Positions 1 to 8,316 of a stretch of DNA of 43,619 nucleotides are shown here, one piece after another (position 1 is the first letter of the stretch; the number at the start of each line of letters is the position of its first letter). This DNA comes from CAZCFB01 sp964511535 (lineage in GTDB: Bacteria; Myxococcota_A; Polyangia; GCA-2747355; CAZCFB01), in NCBI GenBank assembly GCA_964511535.1, contig CAZEFW010000071.1:1-43619 (forward strand). The letters are read 5' to 3'. The position numbers and the translations under genes were made by a program. Under the pieces are notes generated by a model. That model worked only from the letters and a program-made list of their open reading frames with translations. It was not told where the DNA came from and made no database searches.

Positions 1-1527
1 GTCACTTGCCAGAGCGGCCTGACCAACTGCAACGGCAAGTGCGTCAACCTCAAGAGCGACAACACCAACTGCGGCGCCTGCGGCAGCACGTGCAAGGCGG
101 GCGAGGTGTGCTCCGCGGGCAAGTGCACGGTCTCCTGCCAGGGCGGGCTGACAAACTGCAGCGGGTCATGCGCCAACCTCTCCAGCGACAACACCAACTG
201 CGGCAAGTGCGGCGCCAAGTGCAAGCCGGGCGAGGTGTGCGCCGCGGGCCAGTGCAAGGTCACCTGCCAGAGCGGGCTTACCGATTGCAGCGGCAAGTGC
301 GTCAACCTCGGCAGCGACAACACCAACTGCGGCGCCTGCGGCAGCACCTGCCCCAAGGGCCAGGTCTGCTCCGGCGGCAAGTGCGCGCTGTCATGCCAGA
401 GCGGGCTCACCGACTGCATCGGCAAGTGCGTCGACCTGAAGAACGACAGCGCCAACTGCGGCAAGTGCGCCGCGGCCTGCAAGCCCGGCGAGGCGTGCTC
501 GGCCGGCGCCTGCGCGCTGTCCTGCCAGAGCGGACTGACCAACTGCAGCGGCAAGTGTGTCGACCTGCAGACCGACAACGGCAACTGCGGCAAGTGCGCG
601 GCCGGGTGCGCGGCCGGACACCTCTGCATCGGCGGCAAGTGCGCGCTCTCCTGTCAGAGCGGCCTGACTGCCTGCGGCGGCGTCTGCGTCAACCTCAAGT
701 CCGACCTCGCCAACTGCGGCAGCTGCGGCGCGGCGTGCAAGCCCGGGCTGTTCTGCGTGGCTGGCAAGTGCGCGCCCTTCTGCGCCTCGGGCAAGACCAA
801 CTGCAGCGGCACATGCGTGGACCTGCAGAAGGACGTCGCCAACTGCGGCGGCTGCGGGGCGGCGTGCAAGGCGGGCGAGACCTGCGCGGTGGGCAAGTGC
901 GGCGTGCCCGCGTCATGCGCCAAGGTGCTGGCGGCCAACCCCGCGGCCAAGAGCGGGATGTACAACATCCGGCCCCTGTTCGGCGGCAACACCCTCAAGG
1001 TCCACTGCGACATGACCACCGCCGGCGGGGGCTGGACGCGCGTCTTCCGCATCAAGCTGGGCGCCAACCTCGGCTGCACCATGACCCACGCGCAGAAGGG
1101 CGACCCGGCCTCTGCCAGCGCCACCTGCGCCAAGTACTCCGACACCGTGATCAACACCCTGGCGGCATCGAAGATTTTCTTCAGCAGGGTCGGCAGCGCG
1201 ACGCCGCTCTTTACCCGGTACTCGACCAAGATCCGCATCGACGGCCCGCCCGGCAAGGTGGTCCAGTCGCTCAACTACAACGACGTGGCCAGCGCCACCC
1301 CGTCCTACACGCCCCAGTACACCGCCTGGGTCTTCTTCTCCCAGCAGAACTGGTACAACACCGACCGCTGCTTCGGCGCGCAGCTCTCCTCTTATCGGCT
1401 CTCCCTTGAATACCTCGGGGGCAAGCACTCCTGCGGCAAGTGCCTCAAGTACGCCTGCACCGGCGCCTGCAACAAGGACTGCCCGACCCACATCAAGACC
1501 GGTATCGCCGAGGTGTATGTCCGGTGA
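1..1527 (+). CDS. Stig1-like Cys-rich repeat protein with fibrinogen-like C-terminal domain (5' end missing)
   Basis: The reading frame is open from base 1, so the N-terminus, and presumably a signal peptide, lies outside the window. The visible part has seven Cys-rich units, each with a pattern like CQSGLTDCSGKCV followed by D.xNCGxCG and CKPGxxC; this resembles the Stig1 repeats common in myxobacterial secreted proteins. About 200 residues follow that look like a fibrinogen-related domain: SCAKVL, a GMYNI segment, a VHCDMTTAGGGWTRVF block typical of the start of such domains, and several late cysteines. The many paired cysteines argue for an extracytoplasmic, disulfide-rich protein, probably used in surface adhesion or carbohydrate recognition; that role is inferred. 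It converges on the next gene. The fibrinogen-like call is more certain than the function. Confidence 0.85.
   Translation, partial: VTCQSGLTNCNGKCVNLKSDNTNCGACGSTCKAGEVCSAGKCTVSCQGGLTNCSGSCANLSSDNTNCGKCGAKCKPGEVCAAGQCKVTCQSGLTDCSGKCVNLGSDNTNCGACGSTCPKGQVCSGGKCALSCQSGLTDCIGKCVDLKNDSANCGKCAAACKPGEACSAGACALSCQSGLTNCSGKCVDLQTDNGNCGKCAAGCAAGHLCIGGKCALSCQSGLTACGGVCVNLKSDLANCGSCGAACKPGLFCVAGKCAPFCASGKTNCSGTCVDLQKDVANCGGCGAACKAGETCAVGKCGVPASCAKVLAANPAAKSGMYNIRPLFGGNTLKVHCDMTTAGGGWTRVFRIKLGANLGCTMTHAQKGDPASASATCAKYSDTVINTLAASKIFFSRVGSATPLFTRYSTKIRIDGPPGKVVQSLNYNDVASATPSYTPQYTAWVFFSQQNWYNTDRCFGAQLSSYRLSLEYLGGKHSCGKCLKYACTGACNKDCPTHIKTGIAEVYVR
7..909 (+). repeat. Seven tandem 129-bp (43-aa) Cys-rich coding repeats
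   Basis: The conserved cysteine codon that opens each unit lies at 7, 136, 265, 394, 523, 652 and 781, so the period is exactly 129 bp through all seven units. The units differ by many substitutions but have no insertion or deletion. They encode the Stig1-like modules of the first gene. The array probably continues upstream of the window. Confidence 0.9.
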
Positions 1528-1542
1528 GGTGTTCCGGGCCAG

Positions 1543-1567
1543 GGCCGCGATCCTGGAGCGCGCGGCC
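1543..1567. terminator. Stem-loop between convergent genes
   Basis: A 7-bp inverted repeat (GGCCGCG at 1543-1549, CGCGGCC at 1561-1567) with an 11-base loop sits in the 57-bp gap between two convergent genes. It has no T-run, so it is only a candidate bidirectional terminator. Confidence 0.3.
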
Positions 1568-1584
1568 TGCCCGGCCTCGCGGGT

Positions 1585-3246
1585 CTACTTGAAGGTGACC
1601 ACCCAGCCCTTGTACCGGCCGCTGTCCCGGGCGTGGCCCACCATCCAGAGGTTGGCCAGGTCCTGGCCGCCGATGTCCTTGATCTGGTCCTTGTTGTTGT
1701 ACCCGGACTTGCGCAGCTGGATGGGGCCGAACCATTTTTTGAGCGCGTGGTTGTAGGCGTGGAGCTGCACCTGGTAGGACCAGCCCAGGGCGTAGGGGAA
1801 GTCTGCCACGACGAGGGTCACGTTATCCTTGGCCGAGCTGAAGACCGCCCGCAGGTTGCGGCTGATCTGCCAGGGGAACGCATTGCTGAGGCGCGTCCAC
1901 TTGGCGCCGTCGTATCGCAGCATGATGCCCACCTCCCCAACCACCCAGACATCGCCGCTCGAGGAGCCGTGGAGCGCCAGGTACTCGCCGCTGGTCCCGT
2001 GGCAGGGCGCGCCGGCGCTGTCCTCGCAGCCCTGCGGGCTCTTGCTGGACCAGCTGCCGCTGCCGCCGCTGTTGTAGTAGATATTGTCAGGCTGGTTGGT
2101 GCCGGTGAGGGCGGCCCAGACCGGCCCCTGGCCGCCGCTGGCGCTCTTTGTACCGAACAGCAGCCCCACCCAGCGGTTGGACGCCACCCCTGAGTGCTTG
2201 GAGCAGGTGAAGCCGCCGGTGGCCTTCTCCACGCAACGGTGGATGCCCATGGAGGAGTTCTGCTGCCCGCCGATATAGAAGATGTCATCGGACTGGATGT
2301 TCGCCCCCCAGACCGCCAGCCGTGTCTCCTTGCCGCCGGTCTTGAGGATGGTGGTCTCCTTGATCCACTTGCCGTTTTCGTAGATGTGGGCGGCGCCCTT
2401 GGCGCCCACGGCCAGCCGGTGGCTGATGTCTTTCAGGTTCTTGTCGGTCAAGGTCTCGTCCGGCTGGGCGGCGCCGGCCGTGGCCACGTCCAGGATGAGG
2501 CCGTCGTCGCTCGAGCCGCTGAACTCGCCCACGGCGTAGACCTTGTTGGCCGCCGGGATGTAGTCCACGGCGTTGAGGGTGGTGCCCTTGGCGCCCTTGG
2601 GCTCGTAGAGCGCCTGGCTCATCAGGCGGCACTTGTTGGCCAGGCAGACGCCGGCCACCGTGCTGGTGGAGCAGCTCTTGCCGTTGACAAAGGAGAGGCT
2701 GGTCTTGGACAGCGTTGGAACGCACGCGCCGCATTTGTCCAGCGGGGCAGAGTCGCCCTCCTTGTAGCAGGCGCCGGCGACCAGGCAGGAGCCGCCCTTG
2801 AGGGTGTTGGTGCAGCTCTTGGCGCTGGTGCAGATGTCATGGGTGCATGAGAGCTTGTCGTCGCAGTCCTTGTTGGAGGCGCACAGCCCGAGCTTCTGGT
2901 CGGGGGGCGGCGCCAGGTCCTGGGCGGGTGCCTTGTCCGGCGAAGGGGCCTTGTCCTTCCAGACCTTCTTGTCAGGGGGCGGGGCCTTGTCCTTCCAGAC
3001 CTTCTTGTCCGGGGGTGGGGCCTTGTCCTTGATGGGCGCCTTCTGGTCCTGGCGGGCCTTCTTGTCCGGCGGGCGGCCCCTGTCCAGCGGCGGGGCGGCG
3101 CCGTCGGCGCGACCCGCGTCCAGCATCGGGTTGGTCCCGTGCCGGTCGTACGGGTTGTTCCGTTCCAGCTGGCAGTTGGCGCCCAGCAGGAGGATCAGGG
3201 GGGCCAGCGTCACCAGCGCGCGGGCCGTTTGAGCGTGACCTCTCAT
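1585..3246 (-). CDS. Beta-propeller-like lipoprotein with Asp/Pro/Lys linker
   Basis: A predicted exported protein of 553 residues. The N-terminus has a basic start, a hydrophobic stretch and LLLGANC (Cys25), a lipobox-like site with an unusual Asn at -1. A linker of repeated PPDKK/KDKAP follows, then a Cys-rich segment of roughly 80 residues, then about 330 residues with propeller-like strands (for example GDVWVVGEVG followed by LRYDGAKW). The function is not recognised. I chose the ATG at 3246, preceded by GAGAGG, over an in-frame GTG at 3264: the ATG leaves 7 bp after the upstream stop and gives a cleaner signal peptide. It is the last gene of the kinase operon, so it may be an outer-membrane sensor or output partner of the kinase; this is inference. 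Confidence 0.85.
   Translation of the reverse strand: MRGHAQTARALVTLAPLILLLGANCQLERNNPYDRHGTNPMLDAGRADGAAPPLDRGRPPDKKARQDQKAPIKDKAPPPDKKVWKDKAPPPDKKVWKDKAPSPDKAPAQDLAPPPDQKLGLCASNKDCDDKLSCTHDICTSAKSCTNTLKGGSCLVAGACYKEGDSAPLDKCGACVPTLSKTSLSFVNGKSCSTSTVAGVCLANKCRLMSQALYEPKGAKGTTLNAVDYIPAANKVYAVGEFSGSSDDGLILDVATAGAAQPDETLTDKNLKDISHRLAVGAKGAAHIYENGKWIKETTILKTGGKETRLAVWGANIQSDDIFYIGGQQNSSMGIHRCVEKATGGFTCSKHSGVASNRWVGLLFGTKSASGGQGPVWAALTGTNQPDNIYYNSGGSGSWSSKSPQGCEDSAGAPCHGTSGEYLALHGSSSGDVWVVGEVGIMLRYDGAKWTRLSNAFPWQISRNLRAVFSSAKDNVTLVVADFPYALGWSYQVQLHAYNHALKKWFGPIQLRKSGYNNKDQIKDIGGQDLANLWMVGHARDSGRYKGWVVTFK
2945..3028 (-). repeat. 36-bp in-gene linker repeats
   Basis: The motif ggggccttgtcc recurs at 2945, 2981 and 3017, a period of 36 bp. 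It encodes a 12-residue Asp/Pro/Lys linker unit (DKAPPPDKKVWK). The first two copies are nearly identical over their length, which suggests recent duplication. Confidence 0.8.
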
Positions 3247-3253
3247 GCGCCTC

Positions 3254-4108
3254 TCAGAATACACCCGATAGCTGCAGGCCGGCGCCCTCGCCCGTGGCGC
3301 TCAGCACCAGCCGCGGCCCCCGCGGCGAGGCCCCTGCCCTCTCCCTGGCCTCGGGGCGGGTGAGGAAGAAGTACAGCGACACGCCCACCGCAGCCGCGCC
3401 CACTCCGGCCAACACATGCCCGGCGATGAGCTTCTTCTCCTCGTGCTCCACGTCGGCCCAGTGGGCGTCGATCTCTGCCTGCGCCCGGGCCGCGGAGTAG
3501 CGGTCATATGCCTCGCCGCGGCTGCTCAGCCCCACGCCGTAGAGCACCCCCGCGGTGACCAGGCTGGCGGCGCCCAGGCCGAGGGTGGACCAGGCCACGG
3601 TGGTGTGGAGCTTGCGCCGGCCATGCTGTCGGCGCGATTCCGCGGCGGCTCTGGCCTTTGCCCTCGCGGCTCGATCTTTCTTCGCCTGCCGGGCGGCCTT
3701 CTCCCTGGCCGCCACCGCGGCCGCGGCGGCCTGCTGTTGTTGTTGCTTCTGTTCAAGCTGAGCCTTCAAGGCCTCCATTCGCGCCCGGGCCTTGCGCACC
3801 ACCTCCGCCGGTGCGCTGTCCCCGCCCGCCTCCAGGAAGCGCTCGAACTCCTTGATCGCCTCGGCCGGCCGCTTCAGGTCGTCCAGGGTGTAGGCGATGT
3901 TCAGGTCGATCTTGTAGTTGGGGTACAGGGCTCGCGCGGCCTGGTATTTGGCCAGGGCCCCCTCGTAGTCTCCGTCGGTGTACAGGGCGTTGCCCGCCTT
4001 GAACAGGGCGCGGGCGCGGCTCCGGGGGCTGGCAGCGTCCGCCGGCCAGGCCTGCACCAGCAGGGCGATGAGCAGGAGCGAGCAGCCGAGGGTCCTGTGG
4101 AGGTTCAT
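3254..4108 (-). CDS. TPR protein with coiled coil and two membrane segments
   Basis: 284 residues. A signal peptide (first ~25 residues, ending PADAAS) is followed by tetratricopeptide repeats at about 30-95 (ALFKAGNALYTDGDYEGAL, then a second unit), a Gln/Ala/Lys-rich coiled coil at about 105-165, and two hydrophobic segments at about 168-190 and 225-250. TPR proteins of this layout often sit beside Ser/Thr kinases in myxobacteria and act as scaffolds. The gene starts 11 bp downstream of the kinase stop and is followed 7 bp later by the lipoprotein gene, so the three are very likely cotranscribed. The binding partner is not known. Confidence 0.85.
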   Translation of the reverse strand: MNLHRTLGCSLLLIALLVQAWPADAASPRSRARALFKAGNALYTDGDYEGALAKYQAARALYPNYKIDLNIAYTLDDLKRPAEAIKEFERFLEAGGDSAPAEVVRKARARMEALKAQLEQKQQQQQAAAAAVAAREKAARQAKKDRAARAKARAAAESRRQHGRRKLHTTVAWSTLGLGAASLVTAGVLYGVGLSSRGEAYDRYSAARAQAEIDAHWADVEHEEKKLIAGHVLAGVGAAAVGVSLYFFLTRPEARERAGASPRGPRLVLSATGEGAGLQLSGVF

Positions 4109-4119
4109 GCCATGGCTCC

Positions 4120-5928
4120 TTACAGGTCCTCGAAGGCGGGCCGCTTCTTTGGCCTGGATGGCGCAGGGCGGGGCCTGGGCTGGCGGGTGGCAGGGCGCCG
4201 CTTGCGTGGCGCTAGCCGCTTGACCGGCGGGCGCGCGCGGGCCGGCGGCGCGGGCCCGGGCCCGGGCTTCACCGCGGCCGCCGACGGGGCGCGGTCAGGG
4301 CTGGCATCCGGCACGGCGAGATCAGGTGTCGGCTGGCCCGCGTCCGGAGTGGGCGTCGGGGACTCTGCTGAGGCCCCGGAGGTCTCCGGAGTCTCGGCGG
4401 CAGGCTGTTCATCGGGTGGCGTGTCCGGGCCGCCGCCGGAGGTCTCCGCGCTCTCGGCGGCAGGCTCCCTGGCTGGCGCGGCCGCGGCCCGTTGGGCCTC
4501 GGGCTCCGCCTCTCCCTGCAGGGCCACCACCAGGCCGGCCAGGGCCAGCACCAGCAAGCAGGTGCCCGCGATGGTGAGCAGCCGCCTGTTGCTCCCTGCA
4601 GGTCCCTCGGCCGCCTCGGGAACGGGCACCTCGCCGGTCATGCCGGAGAGGGTGGTGTCGCCGGTCTGGTGCGCGGGCTCGGGCGTCACCGCTGCGGGCA
4701 CCTCCGGTTCAGGCGTCACCGCCGTGGGCACCTCCGGCTCAGGCGTCACCGCTGCGGGCGTCGCAGGATCCGTGGCCACCGCGTCCACGCCCCGCGGCTC
4801 CGCCCCCGGGGTATCACCGGCCATGGGAGGCCGGAGAACCATGCGCTCGGTCCTGGCCTCCGGGCCGAAGGCAGGCGGCGCCGGGGCCTCCGGCTTGGAG
4901 ATGGTCTCCGAGCTGGTGGAGACGGGGATGATCATATCCCCCGTGTCCAGCGGCATGGGGGTGGTGGCGTCATCCTCGTCCAGCGCTCCGGTCCACCCCA
5001 CCGGGCCCGCGAGCACCTCGGGTGAGGTGGACGCGTCCTTCGGGGCGTCATCGAGCCTCGCCTGCAGGGCCGCCCTGAGCTCCGCCACGAACTGGTCCAT
5101 GCGCGGGTAGCGCTCGGCCTTGTCCTTGGCCAGCGCGCGGTTGAGCACCCGGTCCACCTCGGGCCCCAGGTCCGGCACGTGGGCGGTGATCGGCTTGTGC
5201 GGCTTGTCGCAGATGGCCCGGATCACGCTGACCATGGTGGATCCGGTGAAGGGGAGCTGGTTGCTCAGCAGGCGGTAGCTGATCACCCCCAGGGCGAAGA
5301 TGTCCGTGCGGGAATCCACCTCGTGCGTATGCCCCTCGCCCTGCTCCGGCGACATGTAGCTGGGCGTGCCGAGCACGGCCATGTCGCCGGTGATCTGGTC
5401 GCCGCTGTCCCGGATCTTTGAGACGCCGAAGTCGAGGATCTTGACCTTGATGCTGCCGTCCTGAGTGTCGCAGAGGAAGATGTTGGCCGGCTTCAGATCC
5501 CGGTGCACGACGTCCTTGTCGTGCACGGCCTGCAGCGCGCTGCCCACCTGATCCAGCAGCTGGATCACCTCGCCCATGTTCAGCCGCCGCGGCGGCCTGT
5601 TCTGGCCGTTGAGCTGTTGGGCCAGATCCTCGCCCTGCAGGTGCTCCATGACGATGCAGGGCTGCCCGTCGTCGGTCTCGTAGAAGTCGGTGACGTTGAC
5701 GATGTTCGGGTGCCCGATCTCGCTGGCGATCTCCGCCTCTCGCTGAAACCGGGCCAGCATCGCCTGCTCTTCCTTCATGCGCGCGTGCAGCACCTTCACC
5801 GCGAACCGCTTCTTGCGCAGGCGCACGTGCACGGCCTCGTACACCGTGCTCATGCCCCCATGGCCGATGCTGCGCACGATCTCGTGGGTATCGTGCAGCA
5901 CCTGGCCGATGAGCGGATCCTTTGCCAT
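4120..5928 (-). CDS. Membrane Ser/Thr protein kinase (PknB type)
   Basis: 602 residues. The N-terminal kinase domain (about 10-290) has every key element: glycine loop IGHGGMSTVYEA (21-32), catalytic Lys45 in FAVKVL, HRDLKPANI (142-150) with Asp144 and Asn149, DFG at 167-169, and GTPSYMSPEQ in the activation segment. It should therefore be an active ATP-dependent kinase. A Thr/Pro/Glu-rich region follows, then one membrane helix at about 443-468 and a Pro/Ala/Arg-rich tail of about 130 residues beyond the membrane. No PASTA or PEGA sensor domain is seen. It is the first gene of a three-gene operon and diverges from the Cys-rich lipoprotein gene at 6043. Its substrates are unknown. Confidence 0.95.
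   Translation of the reverse strand: MAKDPLIGQVLHDTHEIVRSIGHGGMSTVYEAVHVRLRKKRFAVKVLHARMKEEQAMLARFQREAEIASEIGHPNIVNVTDFYETDDGQPCIVMEHLQGEDLAQQLNGQNRPPRRLNMGEVIQLLDQVGSALQAVHDKDVVHRDLKPANIFLCDTQDGSIKVKILDFGVSKIRDSGDQITGDMAVLGTPSYMSPEQGEGHTHEVDSRTDIFALGVISYRLLSNQLPFTGSTMVSVIRAICDKPHKPITAHVPDLGPEVDRVLNRALAKDKAERYPRMDQFVAELRAALQARLDDAPKDASTSPEVLAGPVGWTGALDEDDATTPMPLDTGDMIIPVSTSSETISKPEAPAPPAFGPEARTERMVLRPPMAGDTPGAEPRGVDAVATDPATPAAVTPEPEVPTAVTPEPEVPAAVTPEPAHQTGDTTLSGMTGEVPVPEAAEGPAGSNRRLLTIAGTCLLVLALAGLVVALQGEAEPEAQRAAAAPAREPAAESAETSGGGPDTPPDEQPAAETPETSGASAESPTPTPDAGQPTPDLAVPDASPDRAPSAAAVKPGPGPAPPARARPPVKRLAPRKRRPATRQPRPRPAPSRPKKRPAFEDL
4682..4760 (-). repeat. 30-bp tandem repeat in kinase linker
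   Basis: The motif ggcgtcacc recurs at 4682, 4712 and 4742 (period 30 bp). It encodes a 10-residue Pro/Glu/Val-rich unit (TPEPEVPAAV) between the kinase domain and the membrane helix. Confidence 0.8.
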
Positions 5929-6042
5929 GCAGGCGATTCTACCCTGGACTGGTCGTATTCAGCCAGACGGGCGAGGCGTGGGCGGCCAACTCTGGACCTG
6001 AAGTTCCCTCGGGGCCAGGGAGCTGCGTGTAGTATCAGATGG

Positions 6043-7050
6043 ATGCTTGTCCCTCCGCACCGCAGAATCGTCCCGCTGCTGATGGCCGCGGCGTATTGCG
6101 CGTGCACCTTCGACACCAGCGGCTTGCCCACATCCATCTTCGCGCCTGATTCCCTCGCGACGGTGGACACCCACGGGGGCGGCGATGGACCCGCTGACCT
6201 GTCCCCGGATCAGGCCCTCGACGCGTTCCAGGGAGATGACGGCGCGGCTGACGCCCTGCTGGACAAGCCGTCGCCGCTGGACGGGCCAGGGCCGAAAGAT
6301 GGGCCAGCGCCGCTCGACAAGCCGACGCCGATCGACAAGCCGGCGCCGATCGACAAGCCGGCGCCGCTCGACAAGCCAGCGCCGCTCGACAAGCCGGCGC
6401 CGCCGGACGCGTTCGCCTGCCCGGCGGTCTGCACCAACAAATGCGCGGGCGGCGTCTGCGAGCTCGACTGTTCAAAGGGCTGCACCTGCCCCGCCGGGCT
6501 GAGCTGCAAGACCACCTGCGGATACAACACCTGCGTCGGCGTCATCGACTGCTCCAAGGGCAAGGACTGCGACATCAACTGCTCGGGCAGCCAGAGCTGC
6601 AAGAAGGACATCAAGTGCGGCACCGGCCAGTGCAAGGTGTATTGCGACTACCTCTCCTGCGCCGGCGCCGTGGACTGCTCCAATTCCAGCAAGTGCGACA
6701 TCAACTGCAAGGGCAACGACACGTGCAAGGGAGATGTCACCTGCGGTCCGGGTGTGTGCAACGTCAGCTGCGGCTACATCGCGTGCAGCGGCAAGGTGGA
6801 CTGTTCCAAGTCCACCAAGTGCACCGTGAGCTGCCTGGCCAACGACTCGTGCAAGAAGAACGTCCTTTGCGGCAGCGGCATGTGCACCGTGGGCTGCGGC
6901 TACGGCTCCTGCAAGGGCAAGGTCGCCTGCGGCAGCGCGTGCGGCTGCGCCGTGGACTGCAAGCACAGCAACTCGTGCAAGGGCGGCGTCACCTGCCCCG
7001 CCAAGTGCGGATCCAAGTGCGGCCCCGCTGACAAATGCGTCTGCCCCTGA
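6043..7050 (+). CDS. Exported Cys-rich repeat protein with DKPAP linker
   Basis: 335 residues from the ATG at 6043; the much longer frame upstream is antisense to the kinase. The start MLVPPHRRIVPLLMAAAYCAC is a short signal with a poorly canonical lipoprotein site (Cys19 or Cys21). An Asp/Pro/Lys linker follows (five 6-residue units, DKPAPL or DKPAPI). From about residue 125 the protein is Cys-rich, ending with four 42-residue modules patterned VDCSxSxKCxxxC, xxxCKxxVxCG, CxVxCGYxxC. The regular Cys spacing suggests a disulfide-bonded surface protein. The family is not recognised beyond general likeness to myxobacterial Cys-rich proteins. It diverges from the kinase and lies 127 bp before the radical SAM gene. 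Confidence 0.85.
   Translation: MLVPPHRRIVPLLMAAAYCACTFDTSGLPTSIFAPDSLATVDTHGGGDGPADLSPDQALDAFQGDDGAADALLDKPSPLDGPGPKDGPAPLDKPTPIDKPAPIDKPAPLDKPAPLDKPAPPDAFACPAVCTNKCAGGVCELDCSKGCTCPAGLSCKTTCGYNTCVGVIDCSKGKDCDINCSGSQSCKKDIKCGTGQCKVYCDYLSCAGAVDCSNSSKCDINCKGNDTCKGDVTCGPGVCNVSCGYIACSGKVDCSKSTKCTVSCLANDSCKKNVLCGSGMCTVGCGYGSCKGKVACGSACGCAVDCKHSNSCKGGVTCPAKCGSKCGPADKCVCP
6316..6408 (+). repeat. 18-bp tandem linker repeats
   Basis: The unit gacaagccg plus nine bases recurs at 6316, 6334, 6352, 6370 and 6388, with a final Asp codon at 6406. It encodes DKPTPI, DKPAPI or DKPAPL. The near-identity of the copies points to slippage or recent expansion. Confidence 0.9.
6541..7047 (+). repeat. Four 126-bp (42-aa) Cys-rich coding repeats
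   Basis: Module starts fall at 6541, 6667, 6793 and 6919, exactly 126 bp apart. The fourth module has diverged (KVACGSACGC in place of VDCSxSxKC). The register is held without insertion or deletion in the first three. Confidence 0.85.
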
Positions 7051-7102
7051 CAGCGCCCCATATTGGCCATGTATTCCCCTGGCCCCACCATGATGCTCCT
7101 GA

Positions 7103-7174
7103 CATGCCGCCGGCGATGGGGCCCGGCACCCCAGCCAGGCGCTGGACCTGCTGAATGAGATGAAGGCGAAGTAG
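7103..7174 (+). other. Possible coding remnant upstream of the radical SAM gene
   Basis: A frame from just after a TGA (7100-7102) to the TAG at 7172 encodes 23 residues ending SQALDLLNEMKAK. It resembles a normal helical protein C-terminus, but the only ATG in it is four codons before the end. It ends 3 bp before the radical SAM start. It may be the tail of a decayed gene, or chance. Confidence 0.2.
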
Positions 7175-7177
7175 CCC

Positions 7178-8233
7178 ATGGACCGGCGCCAGGATCTGCT
7201 CATCTTCGAGGTGACGCAGCAGTGCAACCTCGACTGCTCGCACTGCTACAACGTGTGGAAGGGGAGCGGGGCGCCCTACCCGCGAGGGCAGCTCTCCACC
7301 GAACAGACCCTCGCGTTGCTGGACAGGGTGCTGGGTGAGACCGGCGCGGGAAGGGTGACGCTCACCGGCGGAGAGCCGCTGCTGCGCGACGACCTGCCGC
7401 AGCTCATTGCGTTCCTCCACGGCCGCGGCGTGGCCGTGGACATCATCTCCAATGGGGTGCTGCTCACCGACGAGGCCATCGCGTCGCTGCCAGCAGAAAA
7501 GGTCGGCCTGTTCGAGCTGCCCCTGCTCAGCAGCGAGGAGGCCATCTTCGACGGCATGGTGGGCCAGGCCGGCGCCTTCTCCCGCGTCACCGAGGCCATG
7601 GCCCAGCTCAAGCTGATGGCGTGTCGGGTGGTGGGTGTCTTCGTGGCCACGCGCCAGAACCTGGGCACCCTGGAGCAGACCCTGGAGATGGCCCTTGCCC
7701 TCGGGCTGGACGGGGTGATGTTCAACCGCTTCAACCCGGGCGGGCGCGGGCTGGAGAATCTGGACCTGCAGGCCTCGCCCGCGCAGCTGCGTCAGGCCCT
7801 GGAGCTGGCCGACGATTTTTCACGGCGCCACATGTTGCCCGTGAGCTGCTCGATCCCGATGCCGGGCTGCCTGTTCGATCACACGCGCTACCCGGCCCTC
7901 GGCTTCGGCCACTGCGCGGCCGGTGGAGAGCACGCCTACTACACGGTGGATCCGCTGGGGAACCTGCGCCCGTGCAACCACTCGCCCACCATCCTGGGCA
8001 ACCTGCTGGAGCAGGACTTCTGGCAGCTGGCGCGGGGCCCCGCCATGCGCCGCTTCATGGAGGCGCGCCCGGATTTCTGTGCCGGCTGCAGCCAGGAGAC
8101 GACCTGCCAGGGGGGCTGCAAGGCCGCCGCCGAGGCAGGCTGCGGCGACCCGATTGGACTGGATCCCTTTGTGGAAGCAAACCGGGAGGAGGCGAACAGG
8201 GGACGCCGCGCGCGGGCGAAACAACGAGGCTAG
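7178..8233 (+). CDS. Radical SAM/SPASM domain protein
   Basis: 351 residues. The radical SAM cluster motif CNLDCSHC is at residues 16-23, the SAM-binding TGGEP at 63-67, and a Cys-rich SPASM-like C-terminus runs from about residue 215 (CSIPMPGC, GHCAAGG, LRPCNHSP, then CAGC, TCQGGC). SPASM proteins bind extra iron-sulfur clusters and usually modify peptides or proteins through a 5'-deoxyadenosyl radical; others act in cofactor synthesis. The substrate cannot be read from the sequence, and no precursor peptide with a leader is seen. The Cys-rich protein just upstream is a possible but unproven partner. The ATG at 7178 is close to the first cluster Cys, as expected for the family. Confidence 0.9.
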   Translation: MDRRQDLLIFEVTQQCNLDCSHCYNVWKGSGAPYPRGQLSTEQTLALLDRVLGETGAGRVTLTGGEPLLRDDLPQLIAFLHGRGVAVDIISNGVLLTDEAIASLPAEKVGLFELPLLSSEEAIFDGMVGQAGAFSRVTEAMAQLKLMACRVVGVFVATRQNLGTLEQTLEMALALGLDGVMFNRFNPGGRGLENLDLQASPAQLRQALELADDFSRRHMLPVSCSIPMPGCLFDHTRYPALGFGHCAAGGEHAYYTVDPLGNLRPCNHSPTILGNLLEQDFWQLARGPAMRRFMEARPDFCAGCSQETTCQGGCKAAAEAGCGDPIGLDPFVEANREEANRGRRARAKQRG

Positions 8234-8316
8234 AGCACCGAACAGGTAAAGGGACCGAGCCAGGCTACACTTACGCCAGAGGCCAATGAGATCTCTCAGG
8301 CAGGCAGGAGGTGTTC

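Noticed and set aside
7..909. Regular repeats that might suggest a CRISPR array or satellite
   Set aside because: They are in-frame, divergent coding repeats of a Cys-rich protein, without identical repeats or unique spacers.
6043..7050. Cys-rich protein as a RiPP precursor of the radical SAM enzyme
   Set aside because: It has an export signal and a surface-protein linker, and no leader or core layout; it is kept only as a low-weight neighbour hypothesis.
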